From the NCBI RefSeq assembly GCF_007565055.1, contig NC_044554.1:17027921-17091920 (forward strand): a DNA stretch of 64,000 nt, given 5' to 3'. The notes under the pieces were generated by a model. It had not been told where the DNA came from. It saw only the letters and a program-made list of their open reading frames with translations, and did no database searches. The stretch is from Rhinopithecus roxellana (taxonomy: Eukaryota > Chordata > Mammalia > Primates > Cercopithecidae). The translations under genes and the position numbers were made by a program. Position 1 is the stretch's first letter, and every line of letters begins with the position of its first letter. Shown here piece by piece: positions 55,085 to 64,000 of this stretch.

Positions 55085-57230
55085 TCCTTGCGGAAGGATG
55101 GGAGAAAGATTCACTGCATAAATTATCGGTAGTGTAATGGGGCCCTTCCTTAAGGGGACCCGGCCTCCCCTTCATTCAAGGGGTTCTGGGTCTGTAAAAA
55201 CAGCTCAAGTCTGGAAATTGGTTGAGGGGCCATGATTCTCTATTTTTATAATTCAAATTAGTCTTTTGTCCATTTGACCTAGAAGTTTTCTGCTTGTATA
55301 AATTAAGCAGAAATGAAGTAGGCTTCCTATCAGTTTTACTTCTAGGAACACTGATTGATTAGCCAATGCCAGAGCTCTACATGAGTCAGACATTTCTGAT
55401 TGCCACTTTGTCTCTGCTGTCCATTATGGTAGCCACACCCACCTTGCCTTTGAGGGTTGATTGCTGCCACTTGGCCCCTGCCACCTGGGATCCAGTTATT
55501 CCCATTGTAATTTAAATTTTGTAGTTGAGAGACTGCACTTCCCACTGTTAGATCTGACGTACCCAGAAGAGCAATTACAAGGGCTCTTCAGAGATGCAGG
55601 TGCTGCCCTCACAAATCTGTTTCACAAGGCATTGGTCAAGGGTACCTCTTCTGGACCCTCCCAGCTGGGGAGGTCAGTAGGTCTAAAGTGACTAATTCAC
55701 TCCACTAGCCCAATCTCCCTAAACCTTTAGATCCTTTCCTCTACATTAAACCAAGGGAGATCAGACATTTCCAGCTCACTCAGAGTGGGCCATCTTTTAA
55801 TCCATATCTCAGCAAAACAAGCAAATAAGCTATTAGAACCTTTTTTTTTTTTTTTTTTTTTGAGACAGAGTCTTGCTCTGTCACTAGGCTGGAGTGCAGT
55901 GGTGTGATCTCAGCTTACTGCAACCTCCACCTCCCGGGTTCAAGCGAGTCCCCTGCCTCAGCCTCCAAGTAGCTGGGATTACAGGCATGTGCCACCACGC
56001 CTGGCTAATTTTAGTAGAGACGGGGTTTCACTATGTTGGCCAAGATGGTCTCGATCTCCTGACCTTGTGATCCCCCCACCTCGGGCTCCCAAAGTGCTGG
56101 GATTACAGGCGTGAGCTACCACGCCTGGCCTAGAACCTTTTTTAACTCCCGGAGCTGCAGCGTTAAATGCAGAGTCCCTATTTAGTGAGCCCAAATCCAT
56201 AAATTCAGCCTGATCCAAGTCTTTGTTCCTTCCATCATTATCCCACACCCTTAATATCCATTCACATGCCTGTTCTGCAGATTTCTATTTATATAAATTA
56301 GAAAACTCAAGCAGATCTTTTTGAGTGTAGCGCATGTCCTCATGGGTCACACTCTCAACCCCATCTCTAGGGGCCCGCTGGGACTTTAGTTATGCGTCTA
56401 GAAGCAAACATGGGTTTGAGTGGTGGCACCTGAGGAGAATCAATGTTATCTTGCCTCACAGCTGCCTCAGGGGAGGTCATCACTGTTGCCTCAGGCAGCA
56501 CAAGGTTTATCTCTTCAGACAAAGGTGGAAAGGCTAATGGCAGCATGGGTCGGGGAGGGGATATTGCCGCTACTGGGGATGGGGAAGCTGTTTCTTCTGA
56601 CAAAAAAAGGTTCATCAGAATTTACAAACTCAGTGTCCTGCCTCATCAGGGTACTCCCACGTGTCCCCATTCCACGTTTCAGGGTTGCATTCTTTTCCAT
56701 CAAAGCACTCACTTTAACAGTAGACACCTGGTGATGCTGTGCATACAGCTTTCGTTGAAGGTCAGCCACTTGCGTGATAAGAACTTGTGTCTGGTTTTCC
56801 ACAATTTCAGCTATTTCTGTAGAGGAGATACGATTCTCACCCAGGGCAGTCTTAGCAGATTTGAGGCTCAGTATCTGCTTCTGAAGCCAGGAGATAGAAT
56901 CCCTGAGTTCATAATTTTCTTTCATCACTTTGTCCACTGAACTTAGGAGCAACCAACCAGTTTCATTATGTTCCTTGGTTCTCCACATATGGTCAAAGGT
57001 ATTGTGTTGAGTCACTAAACTCCTTGCCTCTCACAAGTGATGAATCAGAAGTGTCAAATGCATTTATTTTGCGTAACTCTCCAAACAAACATCACACCAA
57101 GGACTAACAGTGTTCTCCATACTATTAGAAGTAGAGTCCTTAGCATTTTTGGGTCTAATCATATTAAGCAGCCAACTCCAGAAACCCCAAAACCAACAAC
57201 AGAACTCCATCCTTAATATTCTGTTCCTCT
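55085..57230 (-). pseudogene. ERV-L gag region, with one unbroken 166-codon frame
   Basis: The gag start region is open from 57015 down to 56515 (166 codons). It is rich in charged and hydrophobic residues in heptad-like spacing (NYELRDSISWLQKQILSLKS and IAEIVENQTQVLITQVADL), suggesting a coiled coil. After a break an antisense Alu sits at 55838-56137. The downstream part, including GCGYHNGQQRQSGNQKC (about 55420-55470), resembles a degenerate nucleocapsid segment. No complete gag frame exists. Confidence 0.7.
55837..56131 (-). repeat. Alu inside the ERV-L gag region
   Basis: Antisense dimer with a T22 head; TAGAACCTTTTTT flanks both sides (about 55832 and 56130). Part of the linker after GGCTAATTTTAGTAGAGAC is deleted. 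It postdates the provirus. Confidence 0.95.
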
Positions 57231-57234
57231 AGAA

Positions 57235-57249
57235 CCACTCCTGGTACCA
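57235..57249 (-). promoter_or_regulatory. Retroviral primer-binding site, tRNA-Leu type
   Basis: On the proviral strand TGGTACCAGGAGTGG lies five bases inside the 5' LTR. It differs at one position from the complement of the tRNA-Leu(UAA) 3' end as I recall it. Leucine priming is what gives ERV-L its name. Confidence 0.75.
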
Positions 57250-57254
57250 AAATC

Positions 57255-57696
57255 TGTTAGTCAAAGTTCTCTAGAGGGGCAGAACTAATGGAATAACTAT
57301 ATATATAAAGGGGAGTTTATTAAGTATTAACTCACATGATTACAAGGTCTCACAATAGGCTGTCTGCAAGCTGAGGAGCAAGGAGAACCTGCCTGAGTTC
57401 CAAAACTGAAGAACTTGGAATCTGCTGTTCAAGGGCAGGAAGCATCTGGCACGGGAGAAAGATATAGGCTGGGAAGCTAGGCCAGTCTCTCTATTCATGT
57501 TTTTCTGCCTGCTTATATTCTAGCCAGACTGGCAGCTGATTAGATTGTGCCCACCCAGATTAAAGGTGGGTCAGCCTTTCCCAGCCCGCTGACTCAAATG
57601 TTAATCTCCTTTGGCAACACCCTCATAGACACACCCAGGATCAATACTTTGTATCCTTCAGTCCAGTCAAGTTGACACTCAGTATTAACCATTACA
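57255..57696 (-). repeat. 5' LTR of the ERV-L-type provirus
   Basis: About 442 bp, from TGTTAGTCAAAG to AACCATTACA. It aligns along its whole length with 51045-51498. It is the upstream LTR for the antisense provirus, next to the primer site. Confidence 0.9.
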
Positions 57697-58309
57697 TATG
57701 TGGTAAAATAGAGGGGTCTAGTTTCATTCTTCTGTATATGGATATCAGTTTTCCCAGCACCATTTATTGAAGAGACTGTCTTTTCCCTAATGAATGTTCT
57801 TGGTGCCTTTGTCAAAAATAAGATGGTTATAAGTATGTGGATTTATTTCAGAGTTCTCTATTCTGTTCCATTGGTCTCTGTGTCTATTTTATGCCAGGCC
57901 CATGGTCTTTTGGTTACTATAGGTTTGTAATATATTTTGAAATCAGGTGGTGTGCTGCCTTCAGCTTTGTTCTTTTTGCTTCCAGTCACTTTGGCTATTC
58001 TTTTTCTGATATTATGTGGTGCCGTATGAATTGTAGGGTTGCTTTTTTCTGTTTCTGTGTAGGGGTTGCGTTGACTCTGTAGATTATCTTTGGTAGGATG
58101 GTCATTTTTACAATATTCTCCTAGTCCATGAGTGTGGGATGTCTTCATTTTTTTGTGACCTCTGATTTCTTTCATCAGTGTTTTGTAGTTTTCCTATATA
58201 GATCTTTCACCTCCTTGGTTAGATTTATTCCTAGGTTTTAAAAAAAATAGTTTAATTTAAAAAAAAAATCTATTCCTGTGTGTGTGTATGTGTTTTAAAG
58301 AAAACAGCC

Positions 58310-58440
58310 ATCTTCTTTAAAATTGGAATAACTCTGTCTACTTCCAGGATTGTTATAAGGATTAAACAACATTGTTTAAGTAAAGTAGTTGGCCCAGAGC
58401 CTCCTATATCATGGTTGTTATATTTGTTGGCTAATAACAA
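58310..58440 (+). repeat. MIR fragment
   Basis: Sense MIR end: GGATTGTTATAAGGATTAAACAAC, TAAAGTAGTTGGCCCAGAGCC. Confidence 0.65.
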
Positions 58441-58448
58441 CAGGTAAT

Positions 58449-58786
58449 GTTTATTTATTTATTTATTTATTTATTTCATTTATTTATTTTTTGAGACGGA
58501 GTCTTACTCTGTTGCCCAGGCTGGAGTGCAGTGGCACCATCTTGGCTTACTGCAAGCTCCGCCTCCTGGGTTCACGCCATTCTCCTGCCTCAGCCTCCCG
58601 AGTAGTTGGGATTACAGGCGCCCACCACCATGCTTGGCTAATTTTTTGTATTTTTAGTAGAGACAGGGCTTCAGCACATTATCAGCACATTAGCCAGGAT
58701 GGTCTTGATCTCCTGACCTCATGATCCACCTGCCTCGGCCTCCCAAAGTGCTGGGATTACAGGCATGAGAAACCATGCCAAGCCAA
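58449..58786 (-). repeat. AluY-like element with TTTA head and a small internal duplication
   Basis: Antisense dimer with (TTTA)n at 58449-58490. AGGTAATGTTT and AGGTAATATTT flank it. ATCAGCACATT is duplicated at 58670-58691 in the TTTCACC-to-TTAGCCAGG block. Confidence 0.95.
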
Positions 58787-58794
58787 TAAAAGGT

Positions 58795-59045
58795 AATATT
58801 TATTGAACACTTCGTGTGTGCCACACAATGTCTGAAAGTACTTTACATACATTTCATCATCACAAAAACCCTATTAAATACATATTACTGCCATTATCCT
58901 GATTTTATAACCGAGGCCATTACAGTTTAGAGAAGTCTAGTAGTTTTCTTAAGGTCACACAGTGCCTGTGTGCTTGAGCCAGAATTCAGATCTAGTTGGT
59001 CTGGGCCATAGTATCTGCACTCTTTACTTAACAGTGATTTCACTC
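58795..59045 (-). repeat. MIR SINE, long copy
   Basis: Antisense MIR over most of its length: TTATTGAACACTTCGTGTGTGCC, CAAAAACCCTATTAAATAC, GGTCACACAGTGCC, GAGCCAGAATTCAGATCTAG. Confidence 0.85.
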
Positions 59046-59047
59046 CC

Positions 59048-59530
59048 CACTGAACAACCAAATCTCCCCTATTTCTTTTACTTTTTTCTTACCTGGCTTT
59101 GGGTTCTTAGGTGGTTGAGAGAAGTGGCATTAAATGTGTTGTCTGTGTCTCATTCCCTGCCTGGACTGCCATCAAGGACCAGCAAATGCTCAATAAGTGG
59201 TAGCAGCAGTTACTGATTATTAATACAACTATCACTTTAACTTAAGTGTTTTTATTCTATTAGAAGTCTTGTACATTTACTGACTAGGTTGATTTTGGTC
59301 AGTGTTATTTAACTGAGTAAATTCAATTTTTATAAATGCATCTGTGGCCAAGAAAATTAGAACCAGTGTTGATTAATGTCTTAGATTAGGTGGGAAGATG
59401 AAGTTCATGTCTTCTGGAGTTTTTTTCTCTTTTAAGTTTCATATGTAAAATAAGAGCAACACTGTTGTTAGTGGTAAAATGAAGATAATGTTTATATCCC
59501 ATCTTTCACTGTGTTTCTTTGATTTAGAAG
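59048..59530. other. Intronic sequence, nothing recognised
   Basis: Unique-looking. AGCAAATGCTCAATAAGTGGTAGCAGC (59180-59206) is MIR- or L2-like wording. Confidence 0.45.
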
Positions 59531-59541
59531 CTAAAAAAGTC

Positions 59542-59660
59542 AGCTGGGCTTAGTGGCTTACATCTGTAATCCCAGCACTTTGGGAGGACAAAGAGGGAGG
59601 ATCACTTGTGCCCAGGAGTTCAAGACCAGCCTGGGCAACAAAGTGAGACCCTGTCTCTAC

Positions 59661-59703
<43 letters not shown>

Positions 59704-59805
59704 AATAAAGTAAATTATCCAGGCATGGTAGTACACGCCTGCAGTCGCAGCTACTCAGGAGGCTGAGATGGGAGGATCACTGTGATTGCACCACTGCATA
59801 ATTTA
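59542..59805 (+). repeat. Alu with an (AAAT)n linker, right arm truncated
   Basis: Sense left arm GCTGGGCTTAGTGGC, then (AAAT)n at 59662-59705. A short right arm jumps from GGAGGATCACT to GTGATTGCACCACTGCA, missing about 50 bases. Confidence 0.9.
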
Positions 59806-60070
59806 ATAATTTATTTTAAATAATTTTCAATGATTTCCATTCTATAATAATTGAAATAACACTTATCAAAAATTCCAAATAATTATGAATTGAGTAATGT
59901 TAAATTTTATGGATTTGGCTCTAAAAGCTTTAACACTTGGGAATTATTGTTATAGGTTTGTTAAATAGAACTTGGATATTTACCCTTAAGTATTTTCACC
60001 CTCTGTTTGATTTAAATAAGATATATTTGAATTATTTTCCCATGATTAATAGAAGTCAGTAATGATCTTT
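59806..60070. other. Intronic sequence, nothing recognised
   Basis: AT-rich stretch between two Alus. Confidence 0.45.
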
Positions 60071-60085
60071 TCTTTTTCTTTTTCT

Positions 60086-60375
60086 TTTCTTTTCTTTTTT
60101 TTTTTTTTGAGACAGTCTCGCTCTGTTGCCCAGGCTGGAGTGCAGTGACACAGTCTTGGCTCACTGCAACCTCCACCTCCTAGGTTCAAACGATTCTTCT
60201 GCCTCAGCCTCCTGCGTAGTTGCACTGTGCCACCATGCCCAGCTAATTTTTGTATTCTCAGTAGAGACAGGGTTTCACTTGTTGGTCAGGCTGGTCTTGA
60301 ACTCCTGACCTCGTGGTCCCCCCTCTCGGCCTCCCAAAGTGCTGGGATTACAGGCGTGAGCCACTACGCCCAGCC
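60086..60375 (-). repeat. Alu
   Basis: Antisense dimer with TTTTC-rich head. ATGATCTTTTCTTT flanks both sides (about 60063 and 60380). Confidence 0.95.
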
Positions 60376-60389
60376 AATGATGATCTTTT

Positions 60390-61045
60390 CTTTCCTCACT
60401 AGCAGGGTCTTCACAATTCATCATCCAAGGTTGAAAGCAGAGGTTAAATTATCTTTGCTAAAATTACTTTTTGGGAAAGGTTATTAATCACATAGTCGCT
60501 TGATAAATAAATCCACTCAGAATGTACTGCCATGTACCAGAAAGTTGGAAAATAAACAGTCTTCATAAATTATGCAGAATGGTATTGGTTTGCATGCATT
60601 AACAGCAATGTTCTCATTAAACTTGGGCCAGGAAAAAACACCACGGTGTTCTGCTTCTACTTTTCATCACATGTGTAAACTGTGCCAACATCAGCCAGCT
60701 AAGACGTGGGAAGGAAAGGAAACCAAGGCTGTGTAGGGCCCCTTAGCAGCAGAATTTCTAGAAACTTCTCTCTTGGGATCTGTAGTTAATGTTAATTTTA
60801 TTCCTCTGTATTAGCTGTCTGTCTCTGTTTCTCCTACTCATGTGATGTCTGGAATGGAAAGTCTGGCTCCACTTGAGTTGTGTGTCTGGCTTTGGGTCAC
60901 TGTTGGGGGAAGGGGATGTGCAGAATAAAATAACACAGACGTGGAGGTTGGGAGTCTCTGTCAGAGTATAGCAAGACTTCAGTACTTTACGCTTAGTGAC
61001 GTAGTTGCCCAATTAATTCATCTTGCCTACTGCCCGGAAAAACCA
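60390..61045. other. Repeat-poor stretch of higher complexity
   Basis: Mixed-composition sequence with TTTACGCTTAGTGACGTAG (60987-61005), which includes a CRE-like TGACGTAG. It could be old LTR-related or unique; no exon boundaries are evident. Confidence 0.45.
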
Positions 61046-61049
61046 AGGC

Positions 61050-61715
61050 ACTGAGAACAGCAGGTTTTTGCAGCCAAGAGTTGAAAAATCGCAGGGCCAG
61101 GCAAGCAGAAAAGAGAGTTTATTATTATTCAAATTGGTCTGTGAAATTTTGAAGACTGGGTTTTGTTTTGTTTTTGTTTTTATTTTTTGGATTTTTTAGG
61201 ATAATTTGGCAAGCAGTGGGCTAGGGAATAGGAAATGCTGATTGGTTGGATCAGGGATGAAATCATAGGTTGTTAAAGCTGTCTTCTTGCACTGTCAGTC
61301 CCTGGTTGGGATTACAAGACCAGTTGAGCCATTTTATGGGTCTGGGTGGCGCCAGCTGGTCCATCAGAATGCAGGGTCCAAAAAATACCTCAAACACCAA
61401 TCTTAGGTTTTACAATAGTGATGTTATCTGTAGGAGCAACTGGGGAGGTTATGAATCTTGTGACCTCTGGCTACATGACTCCGGGGCCATAATTTCTAGT
61501 CTCGTGGCTAATTTGTTAGTTTCACAAAGGTGGTTTCAAAGGAGGGGGTAGTTTTGGGAAGGGCTATTATCATCCTTCCTTTAAACTATAAACTAAATTC
61601 CTCCCAAAGTTAGCTTGGTTGCTCCCAGGAATGAACAAGCACAGCTTGGAGGTTAGAAGCAAGATGGAGTCAGCTATGTCAGATTTCTCCTACTGTCATA
61701 ATTTTGCAAAGCAGT
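61050..61715 (-). repeat. Probable ERV1-type LTR (MER61-like)
   Basis: ATCTTAGGTTTTACAATAGTGATGTTATC, GGGGAGGTTATGAATCTTG, CTAATTTGTTAGT and GCTTGGAGGTTAGAAGCAAGATGGAGTC are phrases of a common primate ERV1 LTR group. Strand and family are from memory. No retroviral genes adjoin it, so it would be a solitary LTR. Confidence 0.55.
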
Positions 61716-62925
61716 TTCAGTGATTGATTTACTGATTTTACGTAAGTATAATGAGAGATGGGTATTGAATCAACTAGATGTGTTTTTAATCTCTAAATTA
61801 AAGATTTAGTTCTTTAAGTATTAAAAAGGGTGGCTTGGCATTTGAGGGTTATTGAGGGACCCCTGAAGTGACACTGTATCTAGATATATCTAACTAGGTA
61901 GGTGGATCTATCTAGTTCACCTGGCCAAACGGCCTTTTTTCAAACCTGCTTTTATTCTATGATGCTGTGGTTCATAGTAGCAATGCAGTCCCAGGTACTT
62001 AAGCCAGAAACTGTCATCTTTATTTCTTTCTCATGCATCCATATCCAGTGAGTTTCCTATTCTTGTACATTTTGTCTTACAGACATTGGTCCTTTCAGAC
62101 CATCTCTCAGTGGCATGCAATAGTACTTACTTGATTCTGCTTTGAATTTGACTTTTTGAGTATTTTTTCCTTGTATTTATAACTTCTTAGAAGCAGATTC
62201 TACTGTAATCATAGTGTTACTAGCGTTGAGGGCTAATCTTTTTAATATTTTTTGAGGACTGAAGGACAATAGTTGGGGAGGAGTCAGATGAGACGGTCCA
62301 TGGCTGCTGCTGCTGCTTCTCATATGGCCAACCCCTCATGGCTGCAGAGGCCAAAAGAACTCATGATGACCTTCTCTCCTTGGCTTCTTCCAGAACTTGG
62401 AATTCTCCCAGCTCTACCACAAAGCTGTTTGCTGAGCTCCCTTTCTTCCATTCCCTCCCTTTCCTGTATGAACCAATTGAATTATTTCCACCACCACCTA
62501 ATGCAATTTAAGTTACTCTTCTGTCACACAGATGGAATGATTTTGTTTTCCTGGGTAATTGGCACATTTTCGCATTTTGGCTCTTTAACTCATTTTTTTC
62601 CCTGATGTTCAAAAATGGATGGATAATTGACATAGTCAATTGTTTATCATCTATCTGCCCTTTTATACTACTAAAATTTCTGATGGTTTTGTTGTTAAAA
62701 TATCTCTTTAGCTGAAAGTTTCTCTTATGTATCTTATAGGAAAAACCAAATTTATTTTCATAAATTGATTTTGAGCAGTGGCAGTTGCTTTCTTAATAAC
62801 TTGCCCCCTTCTACTCACAGTACTTTTCCATGAGAAATGTATACAAAAGCATCTAGACTAACACCTAACACTTGATTGTTAGTTGAGGGTATTAGCTCCC
62901 TTTTCCTCTTGATTTGTAAAATACT
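61716..62925. other. Intronic sequence, nothing certain
   Basis: Includes a (GCT)5-type codon run (62303-62320) in a 110-codon frame at 62273-62605 without recognisable domain. An L2-like scrap may lie near 62010-62150. Confidence 0.45.
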
Positions 62926-62929
62926 GGTT

Positions 62930-63290
62930 TTTATTATAAATATTAAAGTGATACATATTTATCATAGGAAAAGTGGAAAATGCAGGTTAAGTATAATAAA
63001 AGTTAAAATCACACAGTTGCTCTACTGTTGACATTGTGACTTTTCCCCAACAATATTAACATTGTATTTTTTATTTTCCTGTTTTCATGTAACATTACCA
63101 AAAGTATGTTCTCACATTACTAAATATCCTTTAAAAACATAATTTTATGACCATAACATTTTATTCTCTGAGTATGCCATAATGTATTTATTAAGCCATT
63201 TTCTTATTTACAAATAGCTTCGGAAGTTGTCAGACTAATCTTTTATTTCTTTAGGAGCATTTTAGAGATAGAGATTTCTCAGTAACTCAG
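62930..63290 (+). repeat. Unclassified ancient repeat
   Basis: TTTATCATAGGAAAAGTGGAAAATGC, TTAAAATCACACAGTTGC and GTATGCCATAATGTATTTATTAAGCC follow wording of an old dispersed repeat that I cannot name with confidence. Confidence 0.35.
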
Positions 63291-63735
63291 TAAATAGGAA
63301 CATTCTCAGGCTCTTGAGATATCAGTCCCCACATATAAAATCATTCTCCCATCTTAGCTGCCATCCCATCCTGTATGTAGATACCCTCTTCATCTCTCTC
63401 AAGATCTTTATTCTAGACCTTCTTTGTTTTTCTTGGGCTCCAACACCTCACACCAAGATATCTTATAAGTGGATGTCCTCCTTACCCTGCTTGAGCTTCT
63501 GTACCCTGTGCTGGGTCACCCCGACATGCGGTCATCCTTCTTGCTCTGCTTAGGCTCTGACTCTCCTCACCCCCACAAAGTCCTCCTTCACATCCCAGTT
63601 GGATTGATACCCCATGCTTTGCTACACCCATGCATCAGGCTCTCTCCACTGTAGCTCTGGCACCCTGCTTTAGGCCCCCATGGTTCTGCCCCATCTAATG
63701 GCTTTAGTGCTGAATTGTTCAGGAGAAGCAGAGGG
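63291..63735. other. C-rich intronic sequence, nothing recognised
   Basis: Pyrimidine-rich sequence (CTCTCCTCACCCCCACAAAGTCC). No splice-bounded frame is recognised, though short open frames exist. Confidence 0.45.
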
Positions 63736-63744
63736 AAAAGAGAA

Positions 63745-63835
63745 AGGAAGCTATAAAGATTAAATGAGGAAACTTGCAAGTGCATAGTATCATGCCTGGC
63801 ATACTGTAGGTGTTTGGTGGTAGAGTATGTGTGGA
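63745..63835 (+). repeat. MIR fragment
   Basis: Sense MIR end: AAGATTAAATGAGGAAACTTGC, ATAGTATCATGCCTGGCATACTGTAGGTGTTTGG. Confidence 0.75.
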
Positions 63836-64000
63836 TATTTAAATTCTACTCCTGATCCTGGACTTTTGAACCTTGGTGGTAAAAGGAAAAATACAAACAT
63901 AACCTACTTGACTGCTTCTAATACCAACTCAGCTGCATATGCTGTATCTGGTATCCCTCCAATCACTGTCTCTAGTGGACAATATATTCTGTCTCTCCAA
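63836..64000. other. Intronic sequence to the window edge
   Basis: Nothing recognised in the last 165 bases. Confidence 0.5.

Larger units (their letters stand above)
51045..57696 (-). mobile_element. ERV-L-type (class III) endogenous retrovirus, both LTRs present
   Basis: A complete proviral layout in antisense: LTR, gag region, protease, RT, RNase H, integrase, dUTPase-like region, LTR. The target duplication TATGT is perfect (51040-51044 and 57697-57701), and the primer site resembles tRNA-Leu. The dUTPase after integrase and the absence of an env region fit ERV-L. The LTRs differ at about one position in nine by eye, so the copy is old. Stops, frameshifts and an Alu in the gag region leave it defective. 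It is an insertion within an L1. Confidence 0.88.
49575..58235 (-). mobile_element. Second antisense L1, 5'-truncated, split by an Alu and by an ERV-L-type provirus
   Basis: L1 sequence covers 49575-50690, 50997-51044 and 57697-58235. It starts with a 3' UTR (TTAATTGATACATAATTATATATC) and continues into the reverse of ORF2 (GATCATATGGTAGTC, TTGCCTGTGCTTTTGGGGTC). After the provirus it resumes with GGGGTCTAGTTTCATTCTTCTG and runs to TTAGATTTATTCCTAGG. The halves join in frame order across the provirus, proving the order of insertion. The remaining L1 is roughly 2 kb. Confidence 0.85.

Noticed and set aside
62273..62605. 110-codon frame with an alanine run
   Set aside because: No family resemblance or exon signals; the alanine run comes from a short GCT repeat.
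18843..64000. Second coding exon of PHTF2
   Set aside because: I looked for sequence that would continue the PHTF2 N-terminus and found none; without alignment tools a very short exon could be missed.

Overview
This window is nuclear DNA of a catarrhine primate, most likely an Old World monkey. About half of it is recognisable repeats: roughly 46 Alu copies or fragments, two L1 elements, L2 and MIR, Tigger and Charlie DNA transposons, a MaLR LTR and an ERV-L provirus. Three of the youngest Alus (17888-18193, 31800-32100, 47512-47822) carry the CTCAAGCC and GGCGTAAACCC-type changes I associate with the AluY lineages of cercopithecine monkeys. There is no bacterial or phage-like gene organisation.

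The only host coding sequence I can support is a short plus-strand exon at 18763-18842. It ends in a consensus GTAAGT donor and begins MASKVTDAIVWYQKK, which I recognise as the N-terminus of PHTF2. Everything to its left is then upstream intron or 5' flank of PHTF2, and everything to its right is the next intron. I did not find the following coding exon, so the intron after this exon probably runs past the right edge of the window.

Layout: 1-8340, intron with Alus, an old L1M-like remnant and an L2. 8341-11506, a Tigger-type transposon split by a Charlie-type hAT element carrying a broken transposase, itself split by an AluY. 11507-17880, Alus, a second Tigger-type element and an L1PA 3' end. 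17700-19320, the PHTF2 exon between two related ~150 bp segments. 19600-26070, Alus, MITEs, MIRs and microsatellites. 26070-34990, one almost full-length antisense L1 with a GC-rich, internally repeated 5' region. 34990-49570, a MER8-like Tigger, an MLT1 LTR, MIRs, Alus and a long repeat-poor stretch (42250-43935). 49570-58235, a second antisense L1 split by an Alu and by a 6.65 kb antisense ERV-L-type provirus with both LTRs and a 5-bp target duplication. 58235-64000, Alus, MIRs, an LTR-like segment and repeat-poor intron.

No new multi-gene system is visible. The most informative points are the tandem splice acceptors that would include or exclude two uORFs in front of the PHTF2 start, the duplicated segments flanking that exon, the dated nesting series of transposons, and the provirus with a readable tRNA-Leu-type primer site and an unbroken gag-region frame.
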